This document shows, piece after piece, positions 40,543 to 51,986 of a stretch of 64,000 bases of DNA. The notes under the pieces are model-generated. The model saw only the letters and a program-made list of their open reading frames with translations. It made no database searches and had not been told where the DNA came from. Source of the DNA: Gordonia sp. X0973 (lineage in GTDB: Bacteria; Actinomycetota; Actinomycetes; Mycobacteriales; Mycobacteriaceae); contig NZ_CP054691.1 of NCBI RefSeq assembly GCF_013348785.1, forward strand, positions 1,674,001-1,738,000. The letters run 5' to 3'. The stretch's first letter is position 1. Each line of letters opens with the position of its first letter. The translations under genes and the position numbers were made by a program.

Positions 40543-41567
40543 GCAGCCGTCCCGCGGACGGGCCGTTCACGGCCGTCCTCTTCCTCTCCTTCGGCGGGCC
40601 CGAGCGCGCCGAGGACGTCCTGCCGTTCCTGGAGAACGTGACCCGGGGTCGAGGCGTGCCGCGCGAGCGGCTCGAAGAGGTCGCGCAGCACTACTACCAC
40701 TTCGGCGGGGCATCGCCGATCAACGCGCTCAACCGCGACATGATCGACTCCCTGCGCGCGGCCCTCGCGCGCCGGGGACGCGAGCTGCCGATCTATTTCG
40801 GCAACCGCAACTGGGAACCGTATGTCGAGGACGCCGTCGAGCAGATGTACCGCGACGGCCACCGTCGGATCCTGGTGTTCACGACATCGGCCTGGGGCGG
40901 CTACTCGGGCTCCAACCAGTACCACGAGGACATCGCCCGATCCGTCGCGGCGCTGAGTGAGCGCGTACCGGGCAGTGCGGACGACCCCGTCGTGCTGCGA
41001 AAGCTGCCGCACTACTGGTCCGAACCGGCCTTCCTCGACGCCCAGGCCGACGCGGTGCGGCGGGCCCGTGCCGCGCTGCCCGATCCCGATGGCCCGATGC
41101 GCCTGGTCTTCACCGCCCATTCCATCCCGGTTCGCGCCGACCGGGCCGTGGGCGACGGGCTGTACTCGCGGCAGGTCGCGCAGGCGTGCGAGGCCGTCGC
41201 GCAGCGGCTCGCGGCCAATGAGATCACCGAATACGACCAGGTCTGGCAGTCCCGATCCGGGCCGCCCGAGGTGCCGTGGCTCGATCCGGACATCGCCGAT
41301 CACCTGGAGGAATTGGTGACGCGGGGGATCGGGCAGGTGGTCGTCGCGCCGATCGGATTCGTCTCCGATCATCTGGAAGTGGTCTGGGACCTCGACAACG
41401 AGGTCGCCGAACTCACCGCGAAGCTCGGTCTGGGGTATTCGCGCGCCGACACCGTCGGGACCGATCCGCGGTTCATCGAGATGGCGGCCGACATCGTCGA
41501 CCGATACGCCGATGGCAGCGGCGACCTGGCGGCCCCCGGCTGCGGCGACAACGGTGCGGGTGACTGA
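40539..41567 (+). CDS. hemH: Coproporphyrin III ferrochelatase
   Basis: A 342-aa ferrochelatase that inserts Fe2+ into a porphyrin. In actinobacteria the coproporphyrin-dependent pathway is used, so the product is probably coproheme (CpfC function; from family knowledge). Seen: [21 protein letters not shown], the long [15 protein letters not shown] segment, the metal-site histidine in [10 protein letters not shown], and [18 protein letters not shown] with the paired acidic residue. GTG start overlaps the inhA stop (GTGA). Same position as Rv1485. Confidence 0.93.
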   Translation: MSSRPADGPFTAVLFLSFGGPERAEDVLPFLENVTRGRGVPRERLEEVAQHYYHFGGASPINALNRDMIDSLRAALARRGRELPIYFGNRNWEPYVEDAVEQMYRDGHRRILVFTTSAWGGYSGSNQYHEDIARSVAALSERVPGSADDPVVLRKLPHYWSEPAFLDAQADAVRRARAALPDPDGPMRLVFTAHSIPVRADRAVGDGLYSRQVAQACEAVAQRLAANEITEYDQVWQSRSGPPEVPWLDPDIADHLEELVTRGIGQVVVAPIGFVSDHLEVVWDLDNEVAELTAKLGLGYSRADTVGTDPRFIEMAADIVDRYADGSGDLAAPGCGDNGAGD

Positions 41568-41585
41568 GCCGCCGACCTGAGGGCG

Positions 41586-42383
41586 CTAGCGGTCACCGCC
41601 GGTTCGGTCGGTGCAGTAGGAGAACTCCGCCATGACCCGGTTGACGGCTGCCGCCAGGGCAGCGCGCGCCGCCGCCGTGACCTCGCTCAAGCTCTGATCG
41701 GATCCGGCGGCCTGTGTGCTCGACAGTCCGAACTGCACGCGCCGTGCCGACGCCAACGTCACGGTGGCCAGCACCTGGGCGGCCAGATCGGCGACCTCGG
41801 CGGCCCGCGCGTCGGCGCCCGGCGGCAGCACCGGTCGGTACTGGAACACCTTCTTCGCGAGGTCGGCGCGGAGGGTGTCGCCGTCCCCGTCCGACATCGA
41901 GGAGACCCGCGACAGCACCGAGGTCGCGGCGGCGACGACCTCGCGCAGCGACTGCCGGGCCTCGCCCATTCCCGTCGTCGACGACGCCGATAGCGACGCG
42001 GCCGCGGCGAAGGCGACCCACCGGTGGGCGCGATCGGGATCTCGATCGCCGACGATCACGAGTTCGCCGGTCTCGGTCTCGACGACGAGCGCCTCACCGG
42101 CCGCCAGCCCCGCACGCGCCGCCGGACCCGGCGGCAGGCCGTCCGGATCGCCGGGCGCGGGAAGGCGAAGAGACCAGGAGCGGGCCGACCGGGCGATCTC
42201 CAGCCAACCGATCTGGGCACCCGTCTCGTCGTCGACGATTCCCGGTGGCATGTCGAGCGCGGCCAACTCGTCGAGCAGGTCGTCACCGGCGCATCGCCCG
42301 GCGCCCAGCGCGGCCGCCCAGGGGCCGACGGTGGCCAGCGGATAGGCCGGAGCGGGGTCGTTCAGATGATCGGTGCTGGTCAT
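41586..42383 (-). CDS. Conserved mycobacterial-type hypothetical protein (Rv1486c position)
   Basis: A 265-aa alanine-rich soluble protein without recognisable catalytic motifs. The first half has short beta-prone segments (GQ-type EALVVETETGELVIVGDRD). The second half is helical (VAAATSVLSRVSSMSD, AARAALAAAVNRVMAEF). Orientation and place after hemH match M. tuberculosis Rv1486c, which is also uncharacterised. TAGGCT lies 10 nt before the ATG. It is convergent with hemH, 18 bp apart. Confidence 0.7.
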   Translation of the reverse strand: MTSTDHLNDPAPAYPLATVGPWAAALGAGRCAGDDLLDELAALDMPPGIVDDETGAQIGWLEIARSARSWSLRLPAPGDPDGLPPGPAARAGLAAGEALVVETETGELVIVGDRDPDRAHRWVAFAAAASLSASSTTGMGEARQSLREVVAAATSVLSRVSSMSDGDGDTLRADLAKKVFQYRPVLPPGADARAAEVADLAAQVLATVTLASARRVQFGLSSTQAAGSDQSLSEVTAAARAALAAAVNRVMAEFSYCTDRTGGDR

Positions 42384-42393
42384 GACTCCGACG

Positions 42394-42411
42394 AGCCTAG
42401 TCCCTTACCGT
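42394..42411. promoter_or_regulatory. Closely spaced divergent -10 boxes
   Basis: Minus strand TAGGCT (42399-42394), 10 nt before the ATG at 42383. Plus strand TACCGT (42406-42411), 6 nt before the ATG at 42418. The two genes' start codons are only 34 bp apart, so both transcripts must be leaderless or nearly so, and their polymerase sites overlap. Confidence 0.45.
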
Positions 42412-42417
42412 GAGGGG

Positions 42418-42978
42418 ATGACTGTCGCGGAGGCGCTGCCCGGCCTACTCGTGGTGATGGCGCTGTTCGGCGGCATCCCGTTCGTCACGGCCATCATCGT
42501 CGTCTACCTGGTGCATTCGGCGGAGAGGCGGTCATCGGCCGTCGTCGCCAGGCGCGGTTTGGGATCGTGGGCGCTGGCCGTCCTGGCGATCCTTGCCGGC
42601 GTCGGCCTCTGGTTCGCGTGGCTGAGTTGGGGTTCCTACTACGCCCGGCCGTGTGGCCACGTGGAAGGTCCGTACCGCCCTTGGCAGGTGATCGGGTGCG
42701 CGCTGAGTGTGGGCGCCGCGGTCGCGGCGCTGGGATGGAGTGCGCGCTGGCGGAGGTCCGGTCCGATCGTCGTCGCGACCGGTGTGCTGGCGGGGTTTTC
42801 CACGACCTGGGCCGTCGACGCCGTCCGGTCGGACGGAACCGGGCTGTGGGGGGTGGGCTATCTGCTCCTGGTGGTCGGCGGAGGTGCCGCACTGGGTGGT
42901 GTCGCGTTGGCGGTGATCGGGGTGCGCGCGGCGCTCGCCAAGAAGTCGGCTCGGCCGGTCTACGCTGAGCCATCGTGA
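42418..42978 (+). CDS. Four-helix membrane protein of unknown function
   Basis: A 186-aa membrane protein with hydrophobic segments near residues 5-30, 46-68, 90-108, 118-134 and 144-170. It contains a cluster SWGSYYARPCGHVEGPYRPW between helices 2 and 3. No family recognised. The start ATG at 42418 was chosen over upstream possibilities because of the TACCGT box 6 nt before it. The last four bases overlap the DUF3097 gene, so the two are coupled. M. tuberculosis has other membrane genes (Rv1487 onward) at this place; the relationship is unclear. Confidence 0.65.
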   Translation: MTVAEALPGLLVVMALFGGIPFVTAIIVVYLVHSAERRSSAVVARRGLGSWALAVLAILAGVGLWFAWLSWGSYYARPCGHVEGPYRPWQVIGCALSVGAAVAALGWSARWRRSGPIVVATGVLAGFSTTWAVDAVRSDGTGLWGVGYLLLVVGGGAALGGVALAVIGVRAALAKKSARPVYAEPS

Positions 42979-43796
42979 GAGACGATCGATACGGGCGGGA
43001 CGTCCTGGCGGCGCCGCGGCGGCGCGGGCCGCAGGTGCCGGTGATCCCGGCCGAGAAGGGCCTGGTCGTCGAAGACGCCGCCAGCGGATACTGCGGCGCG
43101 GTCGTCGGCTTCGAGAAGTCCTACGACGGTTTGTTCGTGCGCCTGGAGGACCGCCACGGCGGTACGCGGATCTTCGCGATGCGGCCGTCGGCCTTTCTGA
43201 TCGACGGCAAGACCGTCACGCTGGAGCGCCCGAAGCCGGCGGCCACGGCGTCGGCGGCGCGCACGGCATCCGGTTCCCGCAAGGCCCCGGTCGCCCGGGC
43301 ACGGGTCGCCCGCGCCAGTCGGCTCTTCGTCGAAGGCGTCCACGACGCCACCCTCGTCGAACGGGTCTGGGGCGACGACCTGCGCGCCGAAGGCGTCGTC
43401 GTGGAGAGCCTCGACGGCCTCGACAACCTCGCCGCGGCTTTGACCGAGTTCGAGCCGGGTTCGCGCCGACGCGCGGGGATTCTTGTGGACCATCTCGTCG
43501 CGGGCTCCAAGGAGCAGCGGCTCACCGGGTCCCTCGGCGAGAACGTCCTCGTCTGCGGGCATCCCTACATCGACGTGTGGGAGGCGGTGAAGCCCGCGTC
43601 GGTGGGCATCGCCGGATGGCCGAGGATCCCGCGCGGCACCGACTGGAAGACCGGCGTGTGTGCCGAGCTGGGCTGGGGCTCGCCGTCGGACGGATGGCGC
43701 AAGGTGCTTTCCGGGGTGCGCGACTTCCGCGACATCGAGGTGCCGCTGTTGCGGGCGGTGGAGGAACTGATCGACTTCGTCGCGGCGCCCGAATAG
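42975..43796 (+). CDS. DUF3097 protein with Toprim-like core
   Basis: A 273-aa DUF3097 protein, a family confined largely to actinobacteria. The N-terminal small domain (residues 20-85) has KGLVVEDAASGYCGAVVGFEKS. An alanine/arginine-rich linker follows, then a region RLFVEGVHDATLVERVWGDDLR, GVVVESLDGLD and GILVDHLVAGSKEQRL whose acidic spacing (E...DxD-like) recalls a Toprim fold used by topoisomerases, primases and OLD nucleases. That likeness is mine and unproven. The function is unknown. GTG start overlaps the preceding gene by 4 bp. Confidence 0.75.
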   Translation: MRDDRYGRDVLAAPRRRGPQVPVIPAEKGLVVEDAASGYCGAVVGFEKSYDGLFVRLEDRHGGTRIFAMRPSAFLIDGKTVTLERPKPAATASAARTASGSRKAPVARARVARASRLFVEGVHDATLVERVWGDDLRAEGVVVESLDGLDNLAAALTEFEPGSRRRAGILVDHLVAGSKEQRLTGSLGENVLVCGHPYIDVWEAVKPASVGIAGWPRIPRGTDWKTGVCAELGWGSPSDGWRKVLSGVRDFRDIEVPLLRAVEELIDFVAAPE

Positions 43797-43806
43797 CCCG
43801 GGTCGC

Positions 43807-44535
43807 TCAGGACTCGTCGACGGCTGGCTCGGCGATCGGCTCCACGGGCGCCTTGGCGTCGAGTAGCAGGCCGGCGATCCCGAGTGCGAAGAAGAAGACC
43901 GTCGACGCGATGAGCCACGGGTTGGGACCGCTGACCAGCGATTTGCCCAGAAGGACCACCGCGGCGGTGCCGGGGAAGACCCCGATCAGCGTGGCCAGCG
44001 TATACGGCCAGAAGCGGACCGCGGACAAGGCGGAACAGTAGTTGGCCAGGGAGAACGGGCAGGCCGCGATGAAGCGCAGCGAGCCGACGGCGAGCCAGCC
44101 GCGTCGGGCCAGGCGCGCCTCGATGGCCCGCACCACCGGTTGCTTCAGATAGGGCTGCACCTTCTCGCGGCCGATGACGCGGATCGCGATGAAAGAGGCG
44201 ACGGCCGCGAACATGGTGGCGGCCATCGCGCCGACGAGCCCGACCCACGCGGTGAACAGGATGCCCGACGAGAAGGTGAACGCCGAGCGGGGGACGGGGA
44301 ACATGGTGATGATCGCGTAGCAGGCGAAGAAGACGATGGGGAAGGCCGGGCCGAGGCCGCTGCGCCACTTCTCGATGCCCTCGACGATCCCTTTGGTGGG
44401 GACCAGATAGGAGGTCACCATGATGACCGCGATGACCACGCCAACGACGACCAGGCGGCGGATCACGGTGCCGCGGATGTCGGCCTCGATCAGTTCCTCG
44501 CCGACATGCGGGTGCTCCCCGGCCTGCTTGCTCAC
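43807..44535 (-). CDS. TVP38/TMEM64 (VTT-domain) membrane protein
   Basis: A 242-aa integral membrane protein of the DedA/VTT superfamily, the position of M. tuberculosis Rv1491c. Seen: an N-terminal helix (VIRRLVVVGVVIAVIMVTSYL), the re-entrant region MFPVPRSAFTFSSGILF and the second signature LRFIAACPFSLANYCSAL plus GVFPGTAAVVLLG. VTT proteins are linked to lipid scrambling or flipping; the substrate is unknown here. GTG at 44535 is preferred because TAGAGT lies 7 nt upstream; an ATG at 44595 is also in frame. Confidence 0.82.
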   Translation of the reverse strand: MSKQAGEHPHVGEELIEADIRGTVIRRLVVVGVVIAVIMVTSYLVPTKGIVEGIEKWRSGLGPAFPIVFFACYAIITMFPVPRSAFTFSSGILFTAWVGLVGAMAATMFAAVASFIAIRVIGREKVQPYLKQPVVRAIEARLARRGWLAVGSLRFIAACPFSLANYCSALSAVRFWPYTLATLIGVFPGTAAVVLLGKSLVSGPNPWLIASTVFFFALGIAGLLLDAKAPVEPIAEPAVDES

Positions 44536-44633
44536 CTGCGCGACTCTACTGGTTCGCGGCACGACCGGTGGCCGCGCAGGCCCGCCCGGAGCCATCGGCT
44601 ATCGTCCTTAGCACAATATGAAAAGGAAGTGAC

Positions 44634-46522
44634 ATGTCTCTCGCATCCGCCTACGAGCAGTGGTCGGAGTCGGCGGCGGCGGTGCTCGCCAAGTCCCGCC
44701 GAGTCGACGTCGCAGACCTCCCCGGCACCCCCACGGAGCTGCTCTCCACCCCGGTCCCCGGCGGGCTGACGGTGCGCCCCCTCTACACCCGCCTCGACGA
44801 GACGCGCGAACCCGGCCTGCCCGGTGAGTTCCCCTTCGTCCGCGGCGCCGACCGGGCGCGCGACGTCGTACTCGGCTGGCGGGTGACCGAGCGTTTCGGC
44901 GACGACGACACGGCTCCCGCGACGGTGAACGAACAGATCCTCGACGCATGCGGGAACGGGACGAGTGGACTGTGGCTGCGCATCGGCGAGGGGATCGCCG
45001 TCGACGGCCTGGCCGCCGTGCTGGACGGCGTCTACCTGGACCTCCTCCCGGTGACCGTCGACGCGGGCACGGCGGGGATCGCCGCGGGCAACGAGTTCCT
45101 GCGGATCCTCGACGCCGCCCCGGCTCCGCCGGTGGAGGCCCCCGTGACGGTGGCGACCGCCCACTCGCTCGGACTCTCGCCGCTGACCGCCGCGTTCTCC
45201 GGCCGGCCCACCGTCGACGAGGCGCAGGCGACCGCACTCGCGGTCGAGGTCGCCGGCGGTGCGCATGCCGACCGGGTGCGGGCGTTCCGCGTGGACGGGC
45301 TCGACTTCTCCGGCGGCGGTGCCGACCCGGTGACCGAACTGGGCCTGGCGGTCGCCGTCGGCGTCGCCCATGTGCGCGACCTCGTCGACGCCGGGCTCAC
45401 CGCCGCGCAGGCGTTGCGGCAGATCACCTTCGCGCTCAGCGTGACCGACGAGCAGTTCGGCGCGATCGCCAAGCTGCGCGCACTGCGCCTGATGTGGTCG
45501 CGCGTCGCCGAGGTACTCGGCGTCCCGGATGCGGGCGCCGCGGTCACCCACGCGGTCACCGATCTGGCGATGTTCTCGCAGCGCGACCCATGGGTGAACA
45601 TGCTGCGCAGCACGGTCGCCGCCTTCGGGGCCGGGGTCGGCGGCGCCGACCAGGTCACCGTGCACCGGTTCGACGCTGCCATTCCCGGCGACGAGCGGTC
45701 CGCCAATCCGGCGTTCGCGCGACGCATCGCGCGCAACACGCAGCTGCTCCTGTTGGAGGAGTCCAACATCGGTCGCGTGCTCGACCCCGGTGGCGGGTCC
45801 TGGTATATCGAATCGCTCACCGACGACCTCGCCGACGCGGCCTGGGCCGTCTTCGCCGACGTCGAGGAGCGCGGCGGATTCCGGGCCGCCCTGGCCGACG
45901 GCTCCGCCGCGCGGCGGGTGTCCGAGGCGCTCGCCGACCGCGATGCCGCGGTGGCGAAGCGCACGGCGCCGATCACCGGTGTGAGCGAGTTCCCGAACTT
46001 GGCAGAACCGGCCCTGCGCCCGGACTCCGCGGCGGTGGCCGACCTACCCGGAGCGGCACCGAACCTGGCGCGGGTGGCCCGCGGTTTCGAAGCGCTGCGC
46101 GACCGTGCCGACGCCGCGGCGGCGGGCACGCGGCCGAGCGCGCTGCTGATCCCGCTCGGTCCCATCGCCGAGCACAACGGCCGCACGACCTTCATCGCCA
46201 ACCTGCTCGCCGCCGGCGGCATCGAGGCGATCAACCCCGGACCCGTCGAATCCGCCGGCATCGCCGCCCTGGTGGCCGAGCACTCGCCGCGGGTGGCGGT
46301 GCTCTGCGGCACCAAGGGGCGCTACGCCGAGGAAGGGCCCGCTGCTTTGGCCGCGGCCCGGGCGGCCGGCATCGCACACGTCTACCTGGCCGGCCCGGCC
46401 AAGGAGTGGCCGGAGCCCGATTCGCCGCCGGACGGATCGCTGGCCGTCGGCATCGACGCGGTGTCCACCCTGACCGGCCTGCTGGACCTCATCGGCGGCC
46501 AGGCGGCGAACGGAGCACAGGC

Positions 46523-46526
<4 letters not shown>
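44634..46526 (+). CDS. mutA: Methylmalonyl-CoA mutase small subunit
   Basis: Non-catalytic partner of the B12-dependent mutase that interconverts (R)-methylmalonyl-CoA and succinyl-CoA, linking propionate and odd-chain or sterol-side-chain degradation to the TCA cycle. 630 aa. It shows the TIM-barrel domain ([40 protein letters not shown]) and a degenerate C-terminal B12-like domain that lacks the DxHxxG motif, as expected for this subunit. AGGAAG lies 4 nt before the ATG. The stop overlaps the mutB start. Confidence 0.95.
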
Positions 46527-48768
<2,242 letters not shown>

Positions 48769-48769
<1 letters not shown>

Positions 48770-49770
48770 TGGTCGCCGGTTCGTCGCGCACCGATCCGGA
48801 GCTCCTCGGGGCCGGTGTGCTGGCCGGACGTCGCGCCGATTTGGCGCGGGCGATCACCCTCGTCGAGTCGACCAACCCCGACCACCGGTCGAAGGCACAG
48901 GAACTGCTGCTGGCGATGACGCCGCACGCCGGGAACTCGTTCCGCGTCGGCATCACCGGCGTACCCGGCGTCGGGAAGTCGACGACGATCGAAGCGTTGG
49001 GGATGTACCTCATCGAGCAGGGCCACCGTGTGGCCGTGCTAGCCGTCGACCCGTCGTCGACCCGCACCGGCGGATCGATACTGGGCGACAAGACCCGGAT
49101 GGGCCGCCTCGCCGCCCACCCGGACGCCTATATCCGGCCGTCGCCGACGGCGGGCACCCTCGGCGGGGTCGCCAAGGCGACGCGGGAGACGATCGTGCTC
49201 GTCGAGGCGGCCGGGTATGACGTGGTGCTCGTGGAGACCGTCGGTGTCGGCCAGTCGGAGGTCACCGTCGCCAACATGGTCGACACCTTCACCTTCCTCA
49301 CCCTGGCCCGCACCGGCGACTCGCTGCAGGGCATCAAGAAGGGGGTCCTCGAGCTCGCCGACGTCATCGTCGTCAACAAGGCCGACGGCAAGCACGTCAC
49401 CGAGGCGCGGGCCGCGGCCCGCGAGCTGCGCGGAGCACTGAGCCTGATCTACCCCCACGACGCCTTCTGGACGCCTCCGGTGCTCACCATGAGCGCGTTG
49501 GAGAACAGTGGTGTCGACGACTACTGGGCCGCGGTGCAGCGGCATCGGCAGACGATGGTGGACGACGGCAGATTCGACGCGCATCGCAACCGCCAGCAAG
49601 TCGACTGGATGTGGACGATGGTGCACGACGAATTGCTCGCCCGTCTGGCGGGCAATCCGTCGGTCGGCGCGGTCCGATCAGACGTCGAGTCCCGGATCGG
49701 CGCCGGCGACCTCACCCCGGCGCTGGGAGCGGCGGAGATCCTGGCCGCCTTCGGCCGGCGCGCGGACTGA
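48769..49770 (+). CDS. meaB: G-protein chaperone of methylmalonyl-CoA mutase
   Basis: A 333-aa MeaB/ArgK GTPase that protects the mutase and gates cofactor loading. P-loop GVPGVGKST near residue 65, switch and base-recognition motifs [27 protein letters not shown] and NKAD. GTG start uses the last base of the mutB stop. In M. tuberculosis a mazEF toxin-antitoxin pair lies between mutB and the meaB homologue (Rv1496); here nothing intervenes. The lower-GC islet begins about 100 bp downstream. Confidence 0.95.
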
Positions 49771-49866
49771 GTGAATGGCATGATGAACCGACAGTGGCTC
49801 ATCTAACTCGACACCTGAGCTAAGGCCCCTGGCCCCGATCATCTTCTGACGCTGGTCACGGATAGT

Positions 49867-50199
49867 ATGAGCAGCACTATGCCAGCACAAGCTTGGGTTA
49901 CTCTGATCGTGGGTCTCGTCGCAGTTGTGGGTGTCGTTGCCACGCTCATCCAGCGCAATCGCGCCGACAATCGGCGAGAATGGTGGATGAGATTTCAATG
50001 GGCGATGGAGTCGACGTATAGCGGCGACGAGGGACGTCGACGTGACGGCTGGCGTATTCTCAGAACCCTGGTCGTATCGAATATCGCCACGAAATCGGAG
50101 GAGGATCTGATTTTGGAGCTTGCAGGTGAGGTGTTGAACGTGAGCCAGGGGACAGCACAGTCGGCGTCACGCCTAGGGCAGGGGGCTAACAGTGAGTAA
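49867..50199 (+). CDS. Small membrane-anchored protein of unknown function (islet gene 1)
   Basis: A 110-aa protein. One membrane helix near residues 8-28 (AWVTLIVGLVAVVGVVATLI) is followed by a basic stop-transfer (QRNRADNRREWWMRFQW), then a soluble mainly helical part. N-terminus out, C-terminus in is predicted. I do not recognise a family. Codon use is visibly richer in A and T than in meaB next door. TAGTAT (49863-49868) overlaps this ATG and lies 10 nt before a second in-frame ATG at 49879, which may be the true start. The last 8 bp overlap the next gene. Confidence 0.55.
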   Translation: MSSTMPAQAWVTLIVGLVAVVGVVATLIQRNRADNRREWWMRFQWAMESTYSGDEGRRRDGWRILRTLVVSNIATKSEEDLILELAGEVLNVSQGTAQSASRLGQGANSE

Positions 50200-50761
50200 A
50201 CTGGCCCGGAGCAGGCCGACTCGGAGCCGAGCGCGCGGGGAATCGCTAGGGGAACGTGTAGAAGCCGCTGCAACCATCGCGGCAATCTATGAGAAACGTG
50301 GCCAGAAGGTGCCCGAAGCGATTGAGGCAATTCTTTCTGTTCCCGAAACAGCGTTGGATTCGGATCGGATCGCCAAGGAAGATGAACTGGCTATCGCTGA
50401 TGAGGTTCGGAACGCGATTGAAGAGGCCAATCAGAAGGCCGAACTCAAAGCGGCTGAGCGTGCGCTAAAGGCGGCGAACATTGCTGAGGCGTTCATGAAT
50501 GGAGCCCATGTCACGGTCTACTCGTCGCGAGTTAGCGTCAACTCGCACGCCACACTGGCGAAGCTGGACCGAGACAAGATCCAATACGAAGAGGTCAGCA
50601 TCGAGGATGACGCAGACGCTCGCGACTACGTGATGGCGCTCGGGTACTTTCATACCCCTGTCGTGGTTGTCGGCGATCACCACTGGGCGGGATTTCAGCC
50701 TGACTATCTTGATGCCTTGTCGCTGCCGAACGCCCAAAAGGACCGGCCCGGTATCGCGTAG
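50192..50761 (+). CDS. Helical domain fused to a NrdH-like thioredoxin fold lacking both cysteines (islet gene 2)
   Basis: A 189-aa protein. Residues 1-20 are arginine-rich. Residues 20-103 are helical and charged, possibly coiled coil (ADEVRNAIEEANQKAELKAA). Residues 105-177 closely follow NrdH glutaredoxin: VTVYSSRVSVNS, LDRDKIQYEEVSIEDDADAR, DYVMALGYFHTPVVVVGDHH and WAGFQPDYLDAL. The redox CxxC is Ser115-Val-Asn-Ser118, so both cysteines are replaced while the cis-proline (Pro156) and the HWxGFxPD signature remain. Thiol chemistry is therefore unlikely; a binding or sensing role is inferred. GTG start, overlapping gene 1. Confidence 0.7.
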   Translation: MSKLARSRPTRSRARGESLGERVEAAATIAAIYEKRGQKVPEAIEAILSVPETALDSDRIAKEDELAIADEVRNAIEEANQKAELKAAERALKAANIAEAFMNGAHVTVYSSRVSVNSHATLAKLDRDKIQYEEVSIEDDADARDYVMALGYFHTPVVVVGDHHWAGFQPDYLDALSLPNAQKDRPGIA

Positions 50762-50810
50762 GGCTCTTCTGGCCAGTTGACCTGACGTACCCAGATCGCC
50801 GGCCCGGTAT
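50743..50810 (+). repeat. 12-bp direct repeat at the right edge of the islet
   Basis: CCGGCCCGGTAT occurs at 50743-50754, inside the last codons of islet gene 2, and again at 50799-50810, just after the nucleoside hydrolase stop. The copies start 56 bp apart. The sequence could be a duplication left by insertion or deletion. No third copy was seen at the left edge near 49771-49866. Confidence 0.5.
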
Positions 50811-50813
50811 GGG

Positions 50814-51779
50814 TCAGTCGGCCAGGTGCTGAGCCAGGCGGGCCAGAGCTTCCACCAACCCGTCGAGCATGGCCTCGGTGTCCGCCTCGGTGACGACCAG
50901 GGCGTTGGGCGGACCGGTCATCCAGCGGCGGTCGGCGACGGTCATCGCCCTGGTGTGCGTGCCCGCCAATTCCACCGCGACCCGGGCCGGCACCGCGGTG
51001 ACCGACTCGGGCGCCAACGCGACCATCGCCGCGAACGGATCGTGCAGGTAGGCCAGATAGCCCTCGTCCTGGGCGTCGTGGAACTCGAAGTAGAAGCGCA
51101 GCGCATCGGCGAGGTGATCGGTCAACACCCCGGCGGCGTCATCCCGCAGTTGTGCCAGATGCCGCGGCGTGAACCTCATCTGCTCGGTGATGTTCAGCCC
51201 GCACACCAACGGATCCGGTGCGTCGGGGCGGTCGAAGGCGGCGAAGACCTCCGCCGCCGCCTCCGGGTCGACGACCATGTTCCACTCGGCCACCGGCGTC
51301 GTGTTGCCCGCGACGCCGAAGGCGCCGCCCATGATCACCAGGCGCCGCATCCGGGTCGGTAGGTCGAGGTCGGCGCGGATCGCCAGCGCCAGGTTGGTCA
51401 GCGGGCCGATGGCGAGGCCGACGAGCGTGCCGGGGTGTCGTCGCCCGGCGTCGATCCAGGCCCGGGCGGCGTCGACCGGGGAGGCCGCGCGGGAGGCGGG
51501 CGGCAGTTCCGCGTAGCCGACGCCGCGCGGACCGTGGGTGTCCTCGGCCGTCCGCAGCGGCGCCGAGACGGGGCCGGGCGCGCCGCGGTGGACCGGCACG
51601 TCGTCGCGGCCGCACAGCTCGAGCCAGGCGAGGTTGTTGGCGACCACCACATCGGTGGGCACGTTGCCCGCGGTCGACGCGATGGCGACGAGGTCCACGT
51701 CGGTGCGGCCGAGCAGATACAGCAGCGCGAGAGAGTCGTCGATGCCGGTGTCGCAGTCGAGCAGTAGCGGGATGCCCAC
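50814..51779 (-). CDS. Inosine-uridine preferring nucleoside hydrolase
   Basis: A 321-aa nucleoside hydrolase that splits ribonucleosides into base and ribose for salvage. The calcium-binding N-terminal motif is LLLDCDTGIDDSLALLYLL, followed by AIGPLTNLALAI, IMGGAFGVAGNTTPVAEWNM and the C-terminal calcium-site aspartate in LHDPFAAMVAL. Base preference cannot be read. GTG at 51779 is chosen because TAGGGT lies 7 nt upstream and the N-terminus then starts at the first strand of the fold; the open frame continues upstream into non-coding sequence. Confidence 0.9.
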   Translation of the reverse strand: MGIPLLLDCDTGIDDSLALLYLLGRTDVDLVAIASTAGNVPTDVVVANNLAWLELCGRDDVPVHRGAPGPVSAPLRTAEDTHGPRGVGYAELPPASRAASPVDAARAWIDAGRRHPGTLVGLAIGPLTNLALAIRADLDLPTRMRRLVIMGGAFGVAGNTTPVAEWNMVVDPEAAAEVFAAFDRPDAPDPLVCGLNITEQMRFTPRHLAQLRDDAAGVLTDHLADALRFYFEFHDAQDEGYLAYLHDPFAAMVALAPESVTAVPARVAVELAGTHTRAMTVADRRWMTGPPNALVVTEADTEAMLDGLVEALARLAQHLAD

Positions 51780-51855
51780 GCCTGCGACCCTAGTGCGCGG
51801 TGCGGCCGCGGACCCGTGCGGATGCCGTAAGTATCCGGCCGACCGGGCAACGAGA

Positions 51856-51883
51856 AATCCCCGACCGGTTTCGGTCGGGGATT
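51856..51883 (-). terminator. Terminator hairpin of tRNA-Leu
   Basis: A perfect 12-bp stem (AATCCCCGACCG and its complement) with a 4-nt loop begins 5 nt past the 3' end of the tRNA. Read on the minus strand it is followed by a short T-containing stretch. It separates the tRNA from the nucleoside hydrolase promoter. Confidence 0.75.
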
Positions 51884-51888
51884 CGCGT

Positions 51889-51973
51889 GTCCGAGGGGGG
51901 ACTTGAACCCCCACGCCCGTTAATAGGGCACTAGCACCTCAAGCTAGCGCGTCTGCCATTCCGCCACTCGGAC
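51889..51973 (-). tRNA. tRNA-Leu (anticodon GAG)
   Basis: An 85-nt class II tRNA. The 7-bp acceptor stem is GTCCGAG paired with CTCGGAC. The anticodon arm CTAGC-TTGAGGT-GCTAG gives anticodon GAG, reading CUC (and CUU) leucine codons. A long variable arm (GCCC...GGGC) and the T-loop GGTTCAAGTCC are present. The 3' CCA is not encoded. Confidence 0.95.
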
Positions 51974-51986
51974 TTGGTGCGCGATA

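Noticed and set aside
44536..44633. Cobalamin riboswitch ahead of mutA
   Set aside because: No B12-box or supporting stems in the roughly 100 bp between the VTT gene and mutA; only a promoter-like TATCGT and a ribosome site.
49771..51973. Integration of the islet into tRNA-Leu
   Set aside because: The tRNA lies beyond the nucleoside hydrolase, about 1.1 kb from the islet. No repeat of the tRNA 3' end and no integrase gene were seen.
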